Shown one piece after another: positions 24,111 to 38,649 of a stretch of DNA of 64,000 nucleotides (positions are counted from its first letter, which is position 1; every line of letters begins with the position of its first letter). The notes under the pieces are model-generated. The model saw nothing but the letters and a program-made list of their open reading frames with translations. It ran no database searches and had not been told where the DNA came from. This DNA is from Pampus argenteus (lineage: Eukaryota > Chordata > Actinopteri > Scombriformes > Stromateidae), in the NCBI GenBank assembly GCA_036937835.1, contig CM072878.1:7786001-7850000 (forward strand). Reading direction: 5' to 3'. Position numbers and translations under genes: made by a program.

Positions 24111-26284
24111 AGCGTCCTGGAGCAAGGCACTGAAACTCTACTCGCTTGACCGTTCATTTTGACCTTCCTGGATGAAAACAGGTTTGTTTTCCCTGTAGAA
24201 AAAAAAAATAAGATAGGCTATTGAAATGATTATTATCAAATCTATTTAAAATTAAGTAAACACCTTACTATTTATACTTTTAATGGAAATGAAGGACAAA
24301 GGGGACAAATGAGGGACTTTCTTAACAAACAAACAAATGTTTTAGCAGAAAAATGAAGAGATTTTCTTATATGCTTAAATTCTGAGTGCACAATGGGACA
24401 TTTTAAGCGCAGAAAAAGATGGATAGAACTTTGTGGTTCTGGTTGCCTGAACTTAACAAGACCTTAACCATAGAAGTGGCAGATCACATTTAGGAGAGTT
24501 TTGGAACGGTCAGGTTTTTGTTTTTGGAATTTTTTATTTTTTTTGTCATTTCTGGATGAGGGTTTGTTGTCTGAGAGAAAATGTTCACCTTCACACAGTT
24601 GTCGAGCAGTTGTTTGTGTGGCACCTTTCCAATTGAGTTTCTTGCTGCCTTATAGTAACTTGCATGTGACATTAATACAAAAGAGGCAGAAGTGGTGTGA
24701 AGACGGTGAATTTGTTTTTGTTTTTGTAACTCCGAGACGGTGCTACTGTGGCTTTGAAACCAGGCTAATGTTTCTTAACTCAAAGGAAAGGAGGGGGAAA
24801 GGGACTGAGACAGAGTGGCAGCCAAGAGGCAGAACAGGGAAAAAAAGAGATTGTGGGGAAAAATAACAAAAAGACAGACGGAAACAATGATACCAGAGCT
24901 AACCACTGTATAATGTGACCACAGATCAGTGATAAAGGAGCCTGTGAAAAGATAGTCCATGAGGAACAGGGATTGAAGGACAAAAGGAGACATTTATAGA
25001 AGAGAGTAGGAGGTGCCGATGAGTGAAGGGCTAAGCTGTTGTAACTCTACTGATTTGCCATTGAGAGCCATATAGATGGCTGGTTAGCTTGTGGTCAGGC
25101 TACATGATAATGACTGAGCGAGTCTTCCAAAAGGTAAAAGACATTTTTATTCTTCAGGGTTCGTTTTGAAGAATGCTTTTAGACAATCTGAACGTGTGGT
25201 CTGGGTAGTTCTTGCTGTGGTGATTCATCCTTTGATTTCCATTTCTTATTGGGTGGGAGGGTTGTGCCAAGCATTAAAGATCCCCTCCACACACCTTTAA
25301 GCATATGTTAAAATGCTCTTCTTTGAATAACAATAAATTGTGTCTCATGTGATCACCTCCTTCTCTCTAATCCATAATCTATGAATATGCAAGTATTGTT
25401 CATTTTAAAAGTGTATCTGCTGAATACAAGATGCCTCTCGCCTCACTGAAAAGTCCATTCTCAGTGTACATGCACTGGCTTCATGTTTCTACGTTACGCT
25501 TTTGTCCAAACTGCATCTTAAACCAAGATTTAAGGTGAACAGAGACAAACTTTCCCCTTTAAGCAGATTGGTATGAAAAGAGACTTTAAAGGGACTTTAA
25601 ACTACGAGACTGTTAAATCCTAAAACAAGAACTAAAGAAGAAATTGCAGAAAATGTAACACGGAGGAAAGAAGTACCGTTTTAAATATAATGGGCCAAAG
25701 CCCTGAGTAAGACACAGTGGTTGAAACATGTTGGCTTTTTAATGATTTAGCATCTATAATTAAGGCTTGTTACATTTTCTTATATTTGGAGCGACCTGGA
25801 TTGTCTTCTTCATCTTGTTTGAAGCACTATGTTTTTTCCCTGTTTTCGAAGAGCTGCAAGATGCACTTTTGATTGATTATACAGAGCAGCCAATCATCTC
25901 TTTTTCCCCACTGTTAAATCTTAATTAGAAAGCGTATCGCAAAGTGCAAGCACAAATTGAGTGGAAAGACACAAGTGGAAGCAAACGGGTATATAGGTAT
26001 AAAATGAGGCAAACAATGCATAATAGTGTGGTGAAATTGTTTATCACATATTCATGAACATTTTAAATTTTACATTTTAAAATTCATCCTTAACCTGCAT
26101 ACATTTGACAATAACCCAGCTGTGAGCGAGAAAGTGGAAAGTGTTTGTGCGTGTGCGTGCGTGTGCGTGTGAAATAAATCCAGCCACAAAGCTGTTAAGG
26201 TAGCAATGCGCTGAAACCTTGGGTCAGGCAATCACAACAGTCAGTGGTGCAATGATGTATAGCACAAAACACACATGTGCATGT

Positions 26285-26309
26285 ACACACACACACACAC
26301 ACACACACA
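26285..26309 (+). repeat. (AC)12 microsatellite
   Basis: Pure AC run inside intron 1. Confidence 0.95.
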
Positions 26310-26908
26310 GAGCTCTCATTATAGCTGTACAGTCCCCTCTATTGCATTGCTTCTCATCTCCCAAGCGACTGTGTTTTTGTTTTGCTCTCAGTCTGTCTGC
26401 TGTGTCTGTTATGCGGAACGCTGCAAAGCAAAATTAAAAATGAATTAAATCCTTTGATACGTTTTTTTTATTTTTTTAAACCGTTAACAACAGCTCAACT
26501 CGTGTTACTATGAACTGCAGCTCCACTGAAGGCACTAAAGAGGAAGAACAAAGAGGAGAACATACAGAACGGCATTTGAAGAGCTTGTATAATGCAATGA
26601 ACAGGTTAATATTACCAGCAACTTTAGAGCTTGCATTTTTAGAGCTCACTGACCTGATAGGTCAGTGCTGCACTAGCGTCATTAGGGACCCTATATTCAG
26701 TATACAGTACCCCAAACATAGCTACTGGTGCATCCAGAAATTTAAACTAATACTTAACAACATAAATAATATGAACAACATGCATGAATGAATAAACGGT
26801 TACAAATGTTTGCTTTTATTTAGAATGAAAAAACTCACAACTAAACAATAAATACTATACTATATACTGAATACACACGTCCAGTTGCAGAATTCCATGC
26901 TTATGGAA

Positions 26909-26932
26909 ACACACACACACACACACACACAC
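26909..26932 (+). repeat. (AC)12 microsatellite
   Basis: Pure AC run inside intron 1. Confidence 0.95.
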
Positions 26933-27245
26933 CATAACGCCCCTCTCATTACCTTTAACAGCATTGTAGCACTTATCATAAGTTATTCCACTGAAAAGCC
27001 ATGTGTTCAAGGGCAGAGGCGATTGAATGACCCACTGGGGATCTAAACAGCCATTTCCATGTGCTGCTCTATTCCTTTACTGTATTGTGTTTCATCAACA
27101 GTGTTTTCTATTTCCTTTATTGTTCAGCTACAGTGGTGCGTTTCATCACCGCCTGTGACAGGTGTTTAGAGCCAAGAGATAAACATGCGCACATGGCGCC
27201 ACTTCGCTGAAGTGGTTATGGCAGTGGCTAACTTTTCATAGTGAG

Positions 27246-27246
<1 letters not shown>

Positions 27247-27282
<36 letters not shown>
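27247..27282 (+). repeat. (TG)18 microsatellite
   Basis: Pure TG run. Confidence 0.95.
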
Positions 27283-27286
<4 letters not shown>

Positions 27287-27854
27287 CTGTGCGGTGTCAT
27301 AACCTGATCATGAGTTGCTTATTCATGTAAAACACAAGTTATCAGGTCGGTACCACAAAGACATGACAAAGTCATTGATTAGGAAAAATATATGAGAACG
27401 TTGGAAAAAAATGACTTGGAAACAGATCAAAATGACTTTGCCTCACAAAGAAACTCATCATTGATGTAAAATGTGTCTTCATGCTGATTTCTGAGGTGCT
27501 GATTTCACCTCTATTGTTAGAGTGGCTGCTATTCTCACCTTGCGCTAACAAAAGCTTGTGTTTTTCAGAAAAGCACTTGCCTTGTTAAGACAACTTCCTC
27601 CCTCTGCACTTAATCTGAACCCAAAGTAATATTTTTGATGCTGCAGCCTCCCAAAGTGCAACTCAAATCAACAACGACTTATTGTTTTTGCTTTCTCTTA
27701 GCTTCTCCGCACATTTTAGGAAGGGGGTAGTAACTGAATATTTTCATCCCGGGCCTTACGGTACTTTCATGCCATCGCGCCATATTAAACATTTCATTAC
27801 TGCTTTCAGTTTATGCTTTGGCTTGCTTCACTTTGCCAGTGTTTGTGCTCTTCA

Positions 27855-28160
27855 ACACACACACACACACACCAAGGCCAAACTGATCAAAGTTACACAC
27901 ACAGCGGCGCTCTTAGCTGACTGCTGGCTTTCATGCACCAGTCTGAAAGTTGTTTTTTTTTATGCACTTTACTTGTTGAAACAACTATATGCAAATAAGA
28001 TTTTAAGTAGTGCAGTCAGGGTAAATGGCTGCATTTATATATTTCGTTTATCCAAGCACTATACTATTCAAAATGACCCATTCACACACACACACACACT
28101 CGCGGTGGCAAACTACCACTTGCTCCAGGCGGATAGGAGGATTCGGGGATCGAACCACAA
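27855..28160 (+). repeat. Two short (AC)n runs and a repeat-like GATCGAACC segment
   Basis: (AC)9 at 27855-27872 and (AC)8 at 28083-28099, followed by a GGCGGATAGGAGGATTCGGG and ATCGAACCAC segment that resembles the end of a fish interspersed repeat. Confidence 0.6.
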
Positions 28161-29355
28161 TTTAAGTTTGTCCCGTGCAGGCTAAGCAGTTCTGGTCCAG
28201 ACTGGTCAGACTGTAAAATAAATGTGTGATGTTCTTGTTTATTTATGATACACGCAATGTATTTGTATTCCATATTTGTGTATATACAGTATGGACAGAG
28301 GTGTGTTTTCTCGGAGTATCAGTTGTGTTATGATTGTAACTCCACACCATACCTCAGTGCAGCAGAGCTCAGTGAGACAGATTGCTGCAGAGCCCTGAAC
28401 TTCCTCAGCTCAACTGTTGCTGCAGTGGCTCCACACCAGCTGATCCCCATTCTCTCTCTGTCCCGCCTTCTCCTCGTCTTATTCCTGTGCACTATTTGCA
28501 TTTCTGCACCCTCCTCTTCGTTCTCCTCTTTTTCTGTCTGCCCTTTACACATTTCTTTCTTCACCTCATCTTCTTTCTCCGCTGCTCTCTGCTGAGGCTT
28601 CATGTGTAAAACATTGCACGTGTCAGATATTGGGCTGAATAGTGTGCGTGACAGATTTATGAAAAGAAAATTGATATGGTATTTTGTATATATGCAGAGT
28701 ATTTAACAACATACGATGATGATATTTTCAATGAGTTATAGATTGCTACAGTAATAAAATAAATACTGCAAAATATAATAACATCAAACACCCTTTGTTT
28801 CTTATCATACATACAACATAATATTTGTTATATATAATGGCGAATATATGCAGGTATATGACCTATATCTACCTCTGGGTAGTGGGATTTACCGTACAGC
28901 CGTACGTAGATGCATATCAGTGTTGTAGAACAAGGCTGCAGCCAATCATATCACAATCTTTCCTGTAATCTGTGGCGTTTACTGCGCATTAGAAACGTTT
29001 CTCCCCTGTCCTTAGTCTTAAAGGCACTGCCTGCTTCCTCCTCCTATGTGCCTCCTATTTACAGCACATGTTAACATACAGTAAGTGACTAAAACACAGT
29101 ATTTCCCTTTATGTTTGAAAAGGAGATAAAATATAGATGAGTGAAGTGTTTTTTCTTCACAGTGAGATGTTTATGTGTGAGCACTGCTGTGGTTAACAAT
29201 GATCTGTGTGACTTTGTAATTTGGAGGCACTGTGGGAGGTTTAGGGGAGGCTCCATTGTTAAAGCGGGTGAATATATTCCTGTTTATATTCAGTCAAACA
29301 ATGCTTTTCTAACTTTTCTAACTGGCTTGACTGTTTATGTGCACATGTGTTACAT

Positions 29356-29357
<2 letters not shown>

Positions 29358-29395
<38 letters not shown>
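29358..29395 (+). repeat. (TG)14 then (ATGT) microsatellite
   Basis: TG run to 29386, continuing as ATGT units. Confidence 0.95.
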
Positions 29396-29396
<1 letters not shown>

Positions 29397-31230
29397 ATAG
29401 CCTAGGTTCGGGAACATGCCGTCCATCGTGGGCTCCATTTTCACTCCAGTGATCCTGGTAATGGTCTTGTCCCAGCGTAGATTGACGCTGGTTGCAAGTC
29501 GTCCTGACAGAAAATCAACTGCTTACATTTTGCTCTGTTTGCTGGAGCGCGCACAGTAGCAAACATTACCACTGTCTGTGTACTGTAGCTGATCATCTCT
29601 CCTTCTCCTGCTCCCCTAACTATATCTATCTATATCTATCTCATTTTTATTCATACCTACCTCACCATCCTCAGCTATTATGCATATATTCATTTCTTTG
29701 CAATCTATCCTTCAATCTTCTCATTTTTTTTCATCTTTTAATATCTTTCTGTCGGAGGAGGGAAGAATACTAAAACATGTCACTCAGGTTTAATTGCTGT
29801 TACTTGAAGCAAGTAAAGAACCCAAATAACTAGTGTAATAAAATTAAGGAGTGTAATTTTGAAATTAATAAATTGATAACGTTTAAATAAATCATACAGT
29901 AACGGAAATTATGAATGTAATTAAAGTTATTATTAAAGATAACATTCCAGACACTCTGTTTGGAATAATAAAAGGGAGAAATATATTTTTTCTGCAAAAA
30001 AAACCCAAAACTGTTTTGAATTCTTAAAATGGCATCAACACCTTCTCTCTCGTTATAATATTCACAATATATAAATATGCAAACATCTCAACATCATGAC
30101 TGTTGTCAATCAGAAACTAAAGGGAAAAACAGCTGCCAAATGTATCTGTTTACACGATAATTTCTTATAGGTTGTTATTATCAACATCAGGTATTCAATC
30201 TTTTTGTTTTTCCAATGTGTTGTGTTGTGTTGTGTGTGTGTGTGTGGGTGCAAATCTGTGTGTGTGTTTCTCGCAGCTTTCCTCCTTGGCTTTCTTTCCC
30301 ATCCTTTCTCCCTCATCCTCTGCCCATCGTGGCTCTTTGCCTTCCCGGTAATCACCTCTCTGCTCTTATCGCTAAACACCATCATAACTGCAGGATAGCC
30401 TAAACTTCACACGCGGATTAAACAAGAGAAAGAGACGCATCCCTTTTGCTATTCATCTTCCTCCCCTCTCTCCTCCACCCAGTAATCTAGCTCATCCAAT
30501 TCCTTTTCTTTATGATCCAAAAAATAATTAACTTGTAGTTCGTATCAACCCAAATGGTCGTACATCTTCAGTTGTGCAGAGATGAAACAAAAAAGAAGGA
30601 TGAGTGTTGATGAGGGGAAACTGAGAAGGGGGAACAGGATGGCACAGCGAGAACTTCTTTACTTTGCTCTTTACTTTCATCCTGTACCGTCATCGTTGTT
30701 CATGCTCTGTTTGCTTTTCATATTTGTATGCTTGCGCTTGTCTCATTCCCGGTTGGTCTCTCTTTGTCTCTCTCTCTCTCTCTTGATCCTTTCTTCTGCC
30801 TTGCTGCTCGCTCTCCCACTTGTTCCCATTTCTTTTCCCACATTTTTTTTGGCATGAAAACATATACTGTACATGAATGTTGCCAAAGCACTGATGCAGC
30901 AATCATTTAATACTCAAACTTACAATTGGAGATTACTATTATATCACCCGTTTTAGGTCGAGGCTAAAATAGAGTAAGCTTTTGATCTAAACAAACAAGT
31001 CAAGACTGGCATTTTACAGACGCCAGGTAAGATTTTGTGGGGAATCAGATTGGAAGCATTCAATGAGATTCATTTGCAGATTCATTTGCAGCACAGAAGA
31101 GGAAATGTATGTTTCTCTTTCATCATAAAATTAAGCAAAAGCTTTTAAGATACGGGTTATCAGTCATCTAAATTATGGTCTTATTTGGTATTACAATACA
31201 TTTATTTGATAATGATATACAATTATGTTT

Positions 31231-31486
31231 AAGGCCCCATATTGTAGAAAGAGAGATTTCCATTTATATTTTTGATTATAAAGCAGGTCTAGGTGTTATA
31301 TAAATACTCCATTGAGAAATACACTTAACAACTTTAAACAAGCCCTTTAGATGCCATCAGGTTGTAAAAAAATAAAAAAAACTATATTGGTATGGTTTTT
31401 GGTACTTAAACCACAGATGTATCTTCCTGTTATGAATACCAAAACTTCAGATTGAACACTGGAAAAGTGTAAAATATGGGACCTTT
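31231..31486. mobile_element. MITE-like element with AAGGCCCCATATT ends
   Basis: Starts AAGGCCCCATATTGTAGAAA and ends AAATATGGGACCTT; the ends are inverted repeats with one mismatch in the first 13 bases. The interior contains TATAAAGCAGGTCTAGGTG, a motif of a frequent fish non-autonomous element. Non-coding. Confidence 0.55.
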
Positions 31487-33834
31487 ATGGGAATTTTATT
31501 TCCCAATTTTAGCAGACTTAAATCACATTGAAATGCGTCATCACAAATCAATCTACCATGTCCTGGTTTTAAAAGTTAAAATGAGTTTTTGAGATTTTGA
31601 TAGATTAATTAACCAGGGTGTGGTCACTTTGACATCTCTGTGACGTCACTGCTGGGTGTGGTTTCAGGTGTTTGTTTAAGAGTAGAACAAATTACTGCAC
31701 TTGCATAAATGACAGCTTTTGGGAGATTCTCCCTTCCTTCCTTCCAGTTTTTGTGCTAAGATAGGTGAAACCCATCTCTGGTGAGAACACGGACACTAAA
31801 TCGACTGTAGATTTCCCTCTAGACATTTTAGCTTCCATCTTTATATAAAGTCTATGGTCTTAGTAATTTTCAACTGATGTTAACTGTTGAAAACACATCA
31901 CCAGCAGGACACTGGATTAGTTTAAAGGTCTTTATTTCCCAGTGTCAACCAGGACAGGTGTGACCAGAGTCTTCAACCACACCAAAGACATCTTTTGCGT
32001 TTTATGATATTAAAACATTTCACAAACGAGAGCGAGACGGTCATTGTGGTTTTTAAAAGCAGCAGTAAATTTCTACCATCGGTGTACTGAGAGCTGGATT
32101 GTATTATACTTTGCACTCAGGATTAATAACACAGTGTCTGAGCTATATTGAAAATCAATCAGGATTCAGCCCTGCAGTTAAAACGCATGATGACACTATC
32201 ATAGTACACAAGCGCTGCAGGAGTCACAGTGCTGTCTGTTCAGAGCCAACAGCAAGTATTAAATTCAATATGTTACCTGCTTCTTTCTAAGCACTTTGGA
32301 AGCCTCCCATTATCACTGGAGACATGCCCGGCTTTCTAATACTGTCAACTCCTTCCAATTTTTATTTTTATTTTTGTCATGTAGTCGTTGCAGCGAACAA
32401 TCGCGTAATAACAGTAGATATAACTATAACAAACTAATGATTAGACACACAAAGGTCTCATATTGTCCCTGTGGAACAAGATGTTTTTATTAACAGCCTT
32501 TGTCAATGCAAAGATGTGCTACACGTGTGACAGATTGATTATTTAAGTGCAATTCAGTTTTAAAAGTCAGAGACTCAAAAGTTTCTGAATATGAATTACA
32601 GTGCACAAACACGTCACTCTCACATACACATGTACACTTACGCAGCAGTAAAACAGTCGATGTGCGTTTTAATTATACCAATACTGTATCAACTTTTCAA
32701 TGTCAGCGTGATGCAACCCTGTCACTGTGAGGAGGGTAGAGAATGAGGAAAGGAACGATGGAAGAAATTGTGTATAATAGGCAAATAGATGTAGAAGGAG
32801 ATCTGAGAGGAAGCAAGAGAAGAATGAGAGCGGAAAAGAGATTTTCATGTCTTGCCCTTGAGCCCTGCAAGTGGAAACAATATAATACTCCCCACGGGCT
32901 GCTGTGAAATGACAGAGTCGATGGAAAATGACAGGAGAACTTAGATTTCTCATCTCTACATGACAGCCATGATGGTCAAAATACACCTTGCCTTATCCGT
33001 CCACTCCCCCCCTCTCTTTAGTCATTTCTTTTTCAATCCATCACCTTCATTCCCGGTTTTCCATTTCTTCCCTCCCCTGATCTCCGTACCTATTTTTTCC
33101 TCCTGTGTTATCTTCCTCATAAACCTGCCTGCCTCTCTGGTATCCAACCCCACATTACCTATAATAAGTGAACCCTGAAGAGCTGTGATTTTATTCAGTA
33201 ATGTTGAAATCTACCGCTATTATGTTTTTAACACATACAGCATGATGTGCTTGTCTCAATGCCAAAATGACATGCTTTAACCCACCTGTGATCAGAGAGA
33301 ACGGCCATGGTCATGGACGGACTCTAATGCTTCTATTGCAGGTTTTACCCTGAAAACATCCAAAACACTGGAGGGCAGAAGGAATATACAGAATGTTAAA
33401 TAACATGGTAAATTCAGGCCCAGTCTGTTGAGCCATTCATTTGACAACCACAACGAGCAGAGAGAGAATATTTCAATCTTGAATTCTATTGGCATAATTG
33501 AGAACTATAAAATACTAAAAATGGCACATTTGAAGGTTTCCTATTCTCCTGTGGGGAGAAATTTATTTGGTTAGATGCTCACACCTGCACTGTTTAATAA
33601 TGCCAATAATTTCAAACTCTGTCCACAGGAAATAATGTTAAAGCTGACTAATTTTCAAAAGATTTTAATTTGCAACATGATTTTTTAGAAAACACAATGC
33701 CACATGTATAGCGTTTTTATCAACATAATAAGCAATTATTTTAATGAATGTATCAGTAAAACATTATGTGATAACTTTACTGTATTTCATTTGTTTTTCT
33801 TACAATATCCATTCCTGCAATACAAAAATCTACT

Positions 33835-33836
<2 letters not shown>

Positions 33837-33889
<53 letters not shown>

Positions 33890-33918
33890 CTTTATTAATC
33901 CCAAAAACTGGGAAATTT
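33837..33918 (+). repeat. (AGAT)13 microsatellite joined to a LINE-like tail
   Basis: About 13 AGAT units (33837-33889) run directly into ACTTTATTAATCCC and ACTGGGAAATTT. This pairing, GATA repeats followed by CTTTATTRATCCC, is a very common fish LINE end, so the array probably grew from the element's own tail. Confidence 0.7.
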
Positions 33919-34063
33919 AAGAAATTTGTAGCCACTGACAGCACTTTGATGTTAGTCGAGATTCGTGTATTATTTGACATTGTTTATAACATAATCCTCA
34001 CCAAAATAATTACCTATAGTACATGTTAGTACATAACATGAATACTGGGAATATGTGCAACTA

Positions 34064-34094
34064 GTGTTGGAGACTAATATTTTGTCTCCAACAC
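34064..34094. repeat. Inverted repeat, 11-bp perfect arms
   Basis: GTGTTGGAGAC, 9-nt AT-only spacer, GTCTCCAACAC. Short and unassigned; 125 bp left of the MITE at 34219. Confidence 0.7.
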
Positions 34095-34218
34095 CGGTTA
34101 ACTGTTATGTTTAAGATGTGGCGCAGCCCCCTGCCCTCAACGTGCTAGTGCCCAGATGTAAATCAATGGAAAGTGGGACAAAGATGACATGTAGTAAAAC
34201 CAGCAGGGTTTGGCAGCA

Positions 34219-34393
34219 CCGTATTTTTCGGGCCATAAAGCATACCTGATTATAAGGCACAGTTTCAATTAACATGTCAATTGCTGTCATTATTCAAAAG
34301 TCATACATAAGGTGCACTGGATTATAAGGTGCACTGTTGATTTTTGAGAAAATGTAATGATTTTAGATGCACCTTATAGTCTGAAAAATACGG
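34219..34393. mobile_element. Short MITE related to the element at 9219-9909
   Basis: Starts CCGTATTTTTCGGGCCATAA and ends TTATAGTCTGAAAAATACGG. The interior repeats ATTATAAGGCAC/ATTATAAGGTGCAC. The right flank is TA; the left flank is CA, probably a mutated TA. 175 bp, non-coding. Confidence 0.6.
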
Positions 34394-34395
34394 TA

Positions 34396-37300
34396 TTTTG
34401 ACCGAGAAAATAAAATGTTGCATGTAGGCTGTGTCATAATAAACTGGCATATGAACATTTGACCATCTGTGTCATAACAAACTGGCATACAACCATTTGA
34501 GCAAAGCATAACCACTTTCAGCACACCTTATTGCAATGTTTATAATACACATTGCAAAGTGCGTCACATTTCAGCAGCATTTAAAAAACGATTTGGTTCT
34601 TGAAGAATGTGTTTCAAATGGCTTTTAAATGCACACAGACAGTGTTTAACTTTAACTTTCCATTAAATTATGCTCAGTTTTGACTATTTTGAGTGCTTCT
34701 CAACTAGTCTAAAGTCTCTTTGTCTTGATTGAATGAAAAATGCAGATGTAAATGTAACAAAATAATGCTCGACACAAACAAACCTGGGATAGTATGTGAA
34801 TACAAATATAGCTGACGTGTCATTATGAACTTAGGGATGCTTGTTTGAGACTTTAAAAAAAAAAAAAAACTAATATAGATATCATGATAACAAAGCACGG
34901 CTTACTGATCTTTGTTTTTCTTTAATATGTATGAACACTAAGTAAGAATACAAAGCTCCTCTGTGTTTGTAACCATTGAAGGACATTCTTGTATTTATGG
35001 GAACCTTGGAAACAGTAACAACACAACAGAATATCCACTCAGGTATAATGGCTGTACAAGAGCCCCTTTGTTAAGACTTTAGTCAAGTTTTGTAGAGATG
35101 GATATGAGAGAAGCACTCTAGAGTTAGCTCTCGGAAACAAAGTCACTTCATGTATACGCTGCTCATCCCTATTTTGCCCTCGGAGATAGAGTAAAAACAC
35201 CCCATACTGTGGCTCTCATAACCAGTGAATCCATCATCGTCTTTATACTCCTCATGAAAGTGGAGCACATAGACACAGAAACATGGTTACACAACACAGG
35301 ACAAGAGAAGAGTAAGAGGGAGAAACATTGCAAGGGTTTCAGAGGGGAAAACAGAGCGAATGAAGGAAGAAAGTTCTAATTATTATTGCTGCTGTTGTTG
35401 ATTGCTTATTAACATCACAGCCATTAATAGCACAGGCACCACTGAGAATTTTTAACTTTTTAGATTTTAGAGCGATGCCTGGCTTGCAGAACGGGGAGTT
35501 GGAACAAGAACTATCTTCGACTTTATTCTCGTTCCATTTCGTCTTCATCTCTTTTTCTCTCATTTCCTCCTTCACACCCTTCTTCATTCCTTTTGTCACT
35601 TCTGCTGTACCTCCTCTATTCATTCTGTTCTCTATCAGTGTGAACTACAGTACATGGACACGTTTACTGTCTTCTAGCCACATGCAACCTGCAGTCTACT
35701 ATCATTGTACAAATAAGTGTGATAAATCATAAGAGGGAGGAAGACTGCTGTATATACATAAACAATAACACATGGTGACAATATTCTGTCAGGGCTTGAC
35801 AAGAACAGCAAGTGGGTGTTTAAAAATCCAATAATATTGTCATTTTTGCCTTATTTGACTGACTGATGGTAGAAAGTGGCATAAATAATGCGAGAGAACG
35901 AGGGGAATGACTTGCGACAATAGTACAGAGTCATATTTAACTGTCTAAGTGTGGCGAAACAGGCCTACATACATATTTGCATGTGTTTTCTTTCTCCAAC
36001 AAACGGTGACGTGAAACTGAAATGAAATCTGCTACATATATTGGTTCAAGGTACTGGAGAATAATTGGATATTCTGAAATAAATCACCATAAAAGAAGAC
36101 ATTTATATTAATATTGTATCATTAAACGCTCAGTCTCTTGTTCAATATTTTCACCGTTGCAAAGGGAAGGCAATTTGTTATCACAGAGAACTGTCATCCC
36201 ACAGTATCAACTGAAATGGCGTTCGAGGCTACAGTACGAACGCAACTGTCACCTCCCCCTCGCTCCTTTGCTTGCTTTTCCCTTTCCCTTCTTTTTTCTT
36301 CCATCTCCCAATAGTGGGAGATTCTAAAAAAGAAGTTTCAAAAGGCATTTCTGACCTGTTGACAGCACTTTAACACTTCTAAGAGGTCTCTGGAAAACAG
36401 AGAGAGCAGCCAGCAGCCTAAATCACGCTCAAAACACTACAAATTATCAGCACAAAAAAAAACAGTTGTTACACCACGATGAGATTTGTAGTCTTCTGCC
36501 GCGTTTAGCTGTACATATTATACTTTAACCTTTTGCTTTTGAATGTAGTGACCTGCTACAGTAACCACTCCAATTTGATCTCTCCGTCATCTCACTCGCT
36601 ATGTATCTTGCAGCACTAAGCAACTTTCTAAAACTCAGTCTTGACATCTCGAGCCCGGCAGAGGCATGAGTGTGTCACATACTCATGTATTTGAGCAGTG
36701 ATTCATACACATACACTCATAGACCATGCAGCCAGTACACACAGTGGAAGATAACGCATATATGAATCATAGGAAACGAGACACACTTGACAAGTACCTG
36801 CACCTGTACATGAGGACTGCATGCATGCATACAAGTCTACTGTGCTACACACACAAACACGCACACAAATGGCAGAATGTGGACACACTCTCATTGACAA
36901 TAGTCCTCTTTTGTACCGCCATCTTTGAAATTTAGTCAATTTTGAATGGAGTAATGATCAGTATTGTAATCTCAAACATGTATGCTTGTGTGTCTGCATG
37001 CACGTGTTCCTATGTCGAGCCTGCAATGACAGAATTTTTGTCTCATGTTGGTAGTGGAAACTAACTTTAAGCATAACATTGACATATGCCTGAATTTATA
37101 TGTAATTATGTTTAAAAAAATCTATTAGTTGTGTCTTTGCTTGAGACTAAATTAAGTGGAGATTATTCATTTGAGCACATAGAATATGTATTAAAACACA
37201 TCCAGCAGATTTGGATTATGTAACTTCAATATTCACTAAAAAACACAACACAAATATCACTTGAATGAAATATCATTATTGTTTAGTAATCTTGTGCGTA

Positions 37301-38119
37301 CTGTACCTTGATCAGTATATGTACAGGCATTAATTTACACATGCACATAAGCACTCAGCATAAAATGAACCACTGTTCGCATTTCCCTCTGAATCCGTTT
37401 CGCCCGTCTCTCGCCATCCATCTCTACCTCCCTCTGTCCATCTAAGTGATGAGCTTCCCACCAGTTTAGTTCATGCTAATATCTTCAGCCATTAAGTGGA
37501 TTTATGACCCTCCTTTTCTCTGAGAGCTATTGGAACCTTGCTAAGACTCCAGATGAATGCTCTTTTTCTTCCTGCACAAATGTCTACCGAGTGCGTTTCT
37601 TTGTGCCGGCAGCACGTAGGAAAGTAAGCACAGCACACATTATGCATGCATATATCGTCATTTCAATTCTGAGAAAAATAATCACAGTTGCAACAATTTC
37701 CTCCTGACTCGATAATTTTAATGACTTGAGAAAATAAATTGTGGCCTACATTATCAGCTAAATGAAGGTTTGGATGAGATATTGAGGGGAGCACAGGAGA
37801 GAGGACGATTGATTTAAAAAAATGTAGATTCATGCAAAGGTAGATTAATTAAAAGCCATTACATACAACTGTTACATATATATGAGAGTTTTGCACCTAT
37901 GTAAAGAAGCTTCACAGATCAACCCACAGCAGAAAGTGACCGTTCTGCCTCTGAAGCCTTAGGAAGCCATGTCTCATTTGTTTAATCCATACAAAGACAG
38001 AAATGTAAAAATGGTGGCGTTCCAGCACATAACTCCCTGTAAAACCACAATCTGTCGCTTATACTGTCCTGTTTAAAATACCACATATTCATTAGGGACC
38101 TTTAGAGGTGCATATTTAG
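34396..38119. other. Intron 1 stretch without a recognised element
   Basis: AT-rich sequence with a poly(A) run at 34855-34869. No exon or clear transposon seen. Confidence 0.5.
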
Positions 38120-38225
38120 CTGTTTCCTCCTGCTACCAGTCTGCTAAGATAATCTAAGATAATAATGTCTCCAAGCGAGGATTGGTGCCATCTTCACATC
38201 TAACTCAAAGCAAGAAAGCAAATAA
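38120..38225 (+). repeat. Fragment of the GCCAGGCTAGC repeat family
   Basis: ACCAGTCTGCTAAGATAATC, GGTGCCATCTTCACATCTAA and CTCAAAGCAAGAAAGCAAAT follow the later part of the family. Confidence 0.4.
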
Positions 38226-38596
38226 TTTAATGTGTGTGTCATTCAGTGGTCTATAGATTAGTAGACAAGAGTTATCATCAGCTCAGTGTGAAGCAATGTA
38301 AAAACTGCAACAATGAATCAAAATTTGATTATTTTTTAAATTTGATAACCTTTCACAAACATTTACAATTAGCCGTGTATCATTTGACATAATCCACTAT
38401 TTAATTCACAAAGTTGACCAATGCACGAGTTACCAAAAAAACGATGTATTTCTTGAACATGTTTTACAAAGACAAGCCTAAAGCCATAAATACAGCCATA
38501 AAAATCCACGTCTGCGCATGAACACAAAGGATTAGGACAGTGGAAGACAGAGAGAGAAACGGGGGCAAAGGGGCTGGTTCTGTAAAGACGCCACAA

Positions 38597-38617
38597 GTGT
38601 GTGTGTGCATGTGTGTC

Positions 38618-38649
<32 letters not shown>
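38597..38649 (+). repeat. (GT)n microsatellite
   Basis: Interrupted GT run; pure (GT)14 from 38622 to 38649. Confidence 0.95.

Noticed and set aside
26510..26791. 93-codon open frame beginning MNCSSTEGTKEEEQ
   Set aside because: No homology recognised, no splice or promoter context; likely chance within the intron.
28130..28165. GGGGATCGAACC, resembling a tRNA T-arm
   Set aside because: No matching acceptor stem, D-arm or A/B box spacing; such strings are common in fish repeats.
33837..33889. Regular AGAT units as a possible CRISPR-like array
   Set aside because: Simple tetranucleotide repeat with no spacers, in a vertebrate genome.
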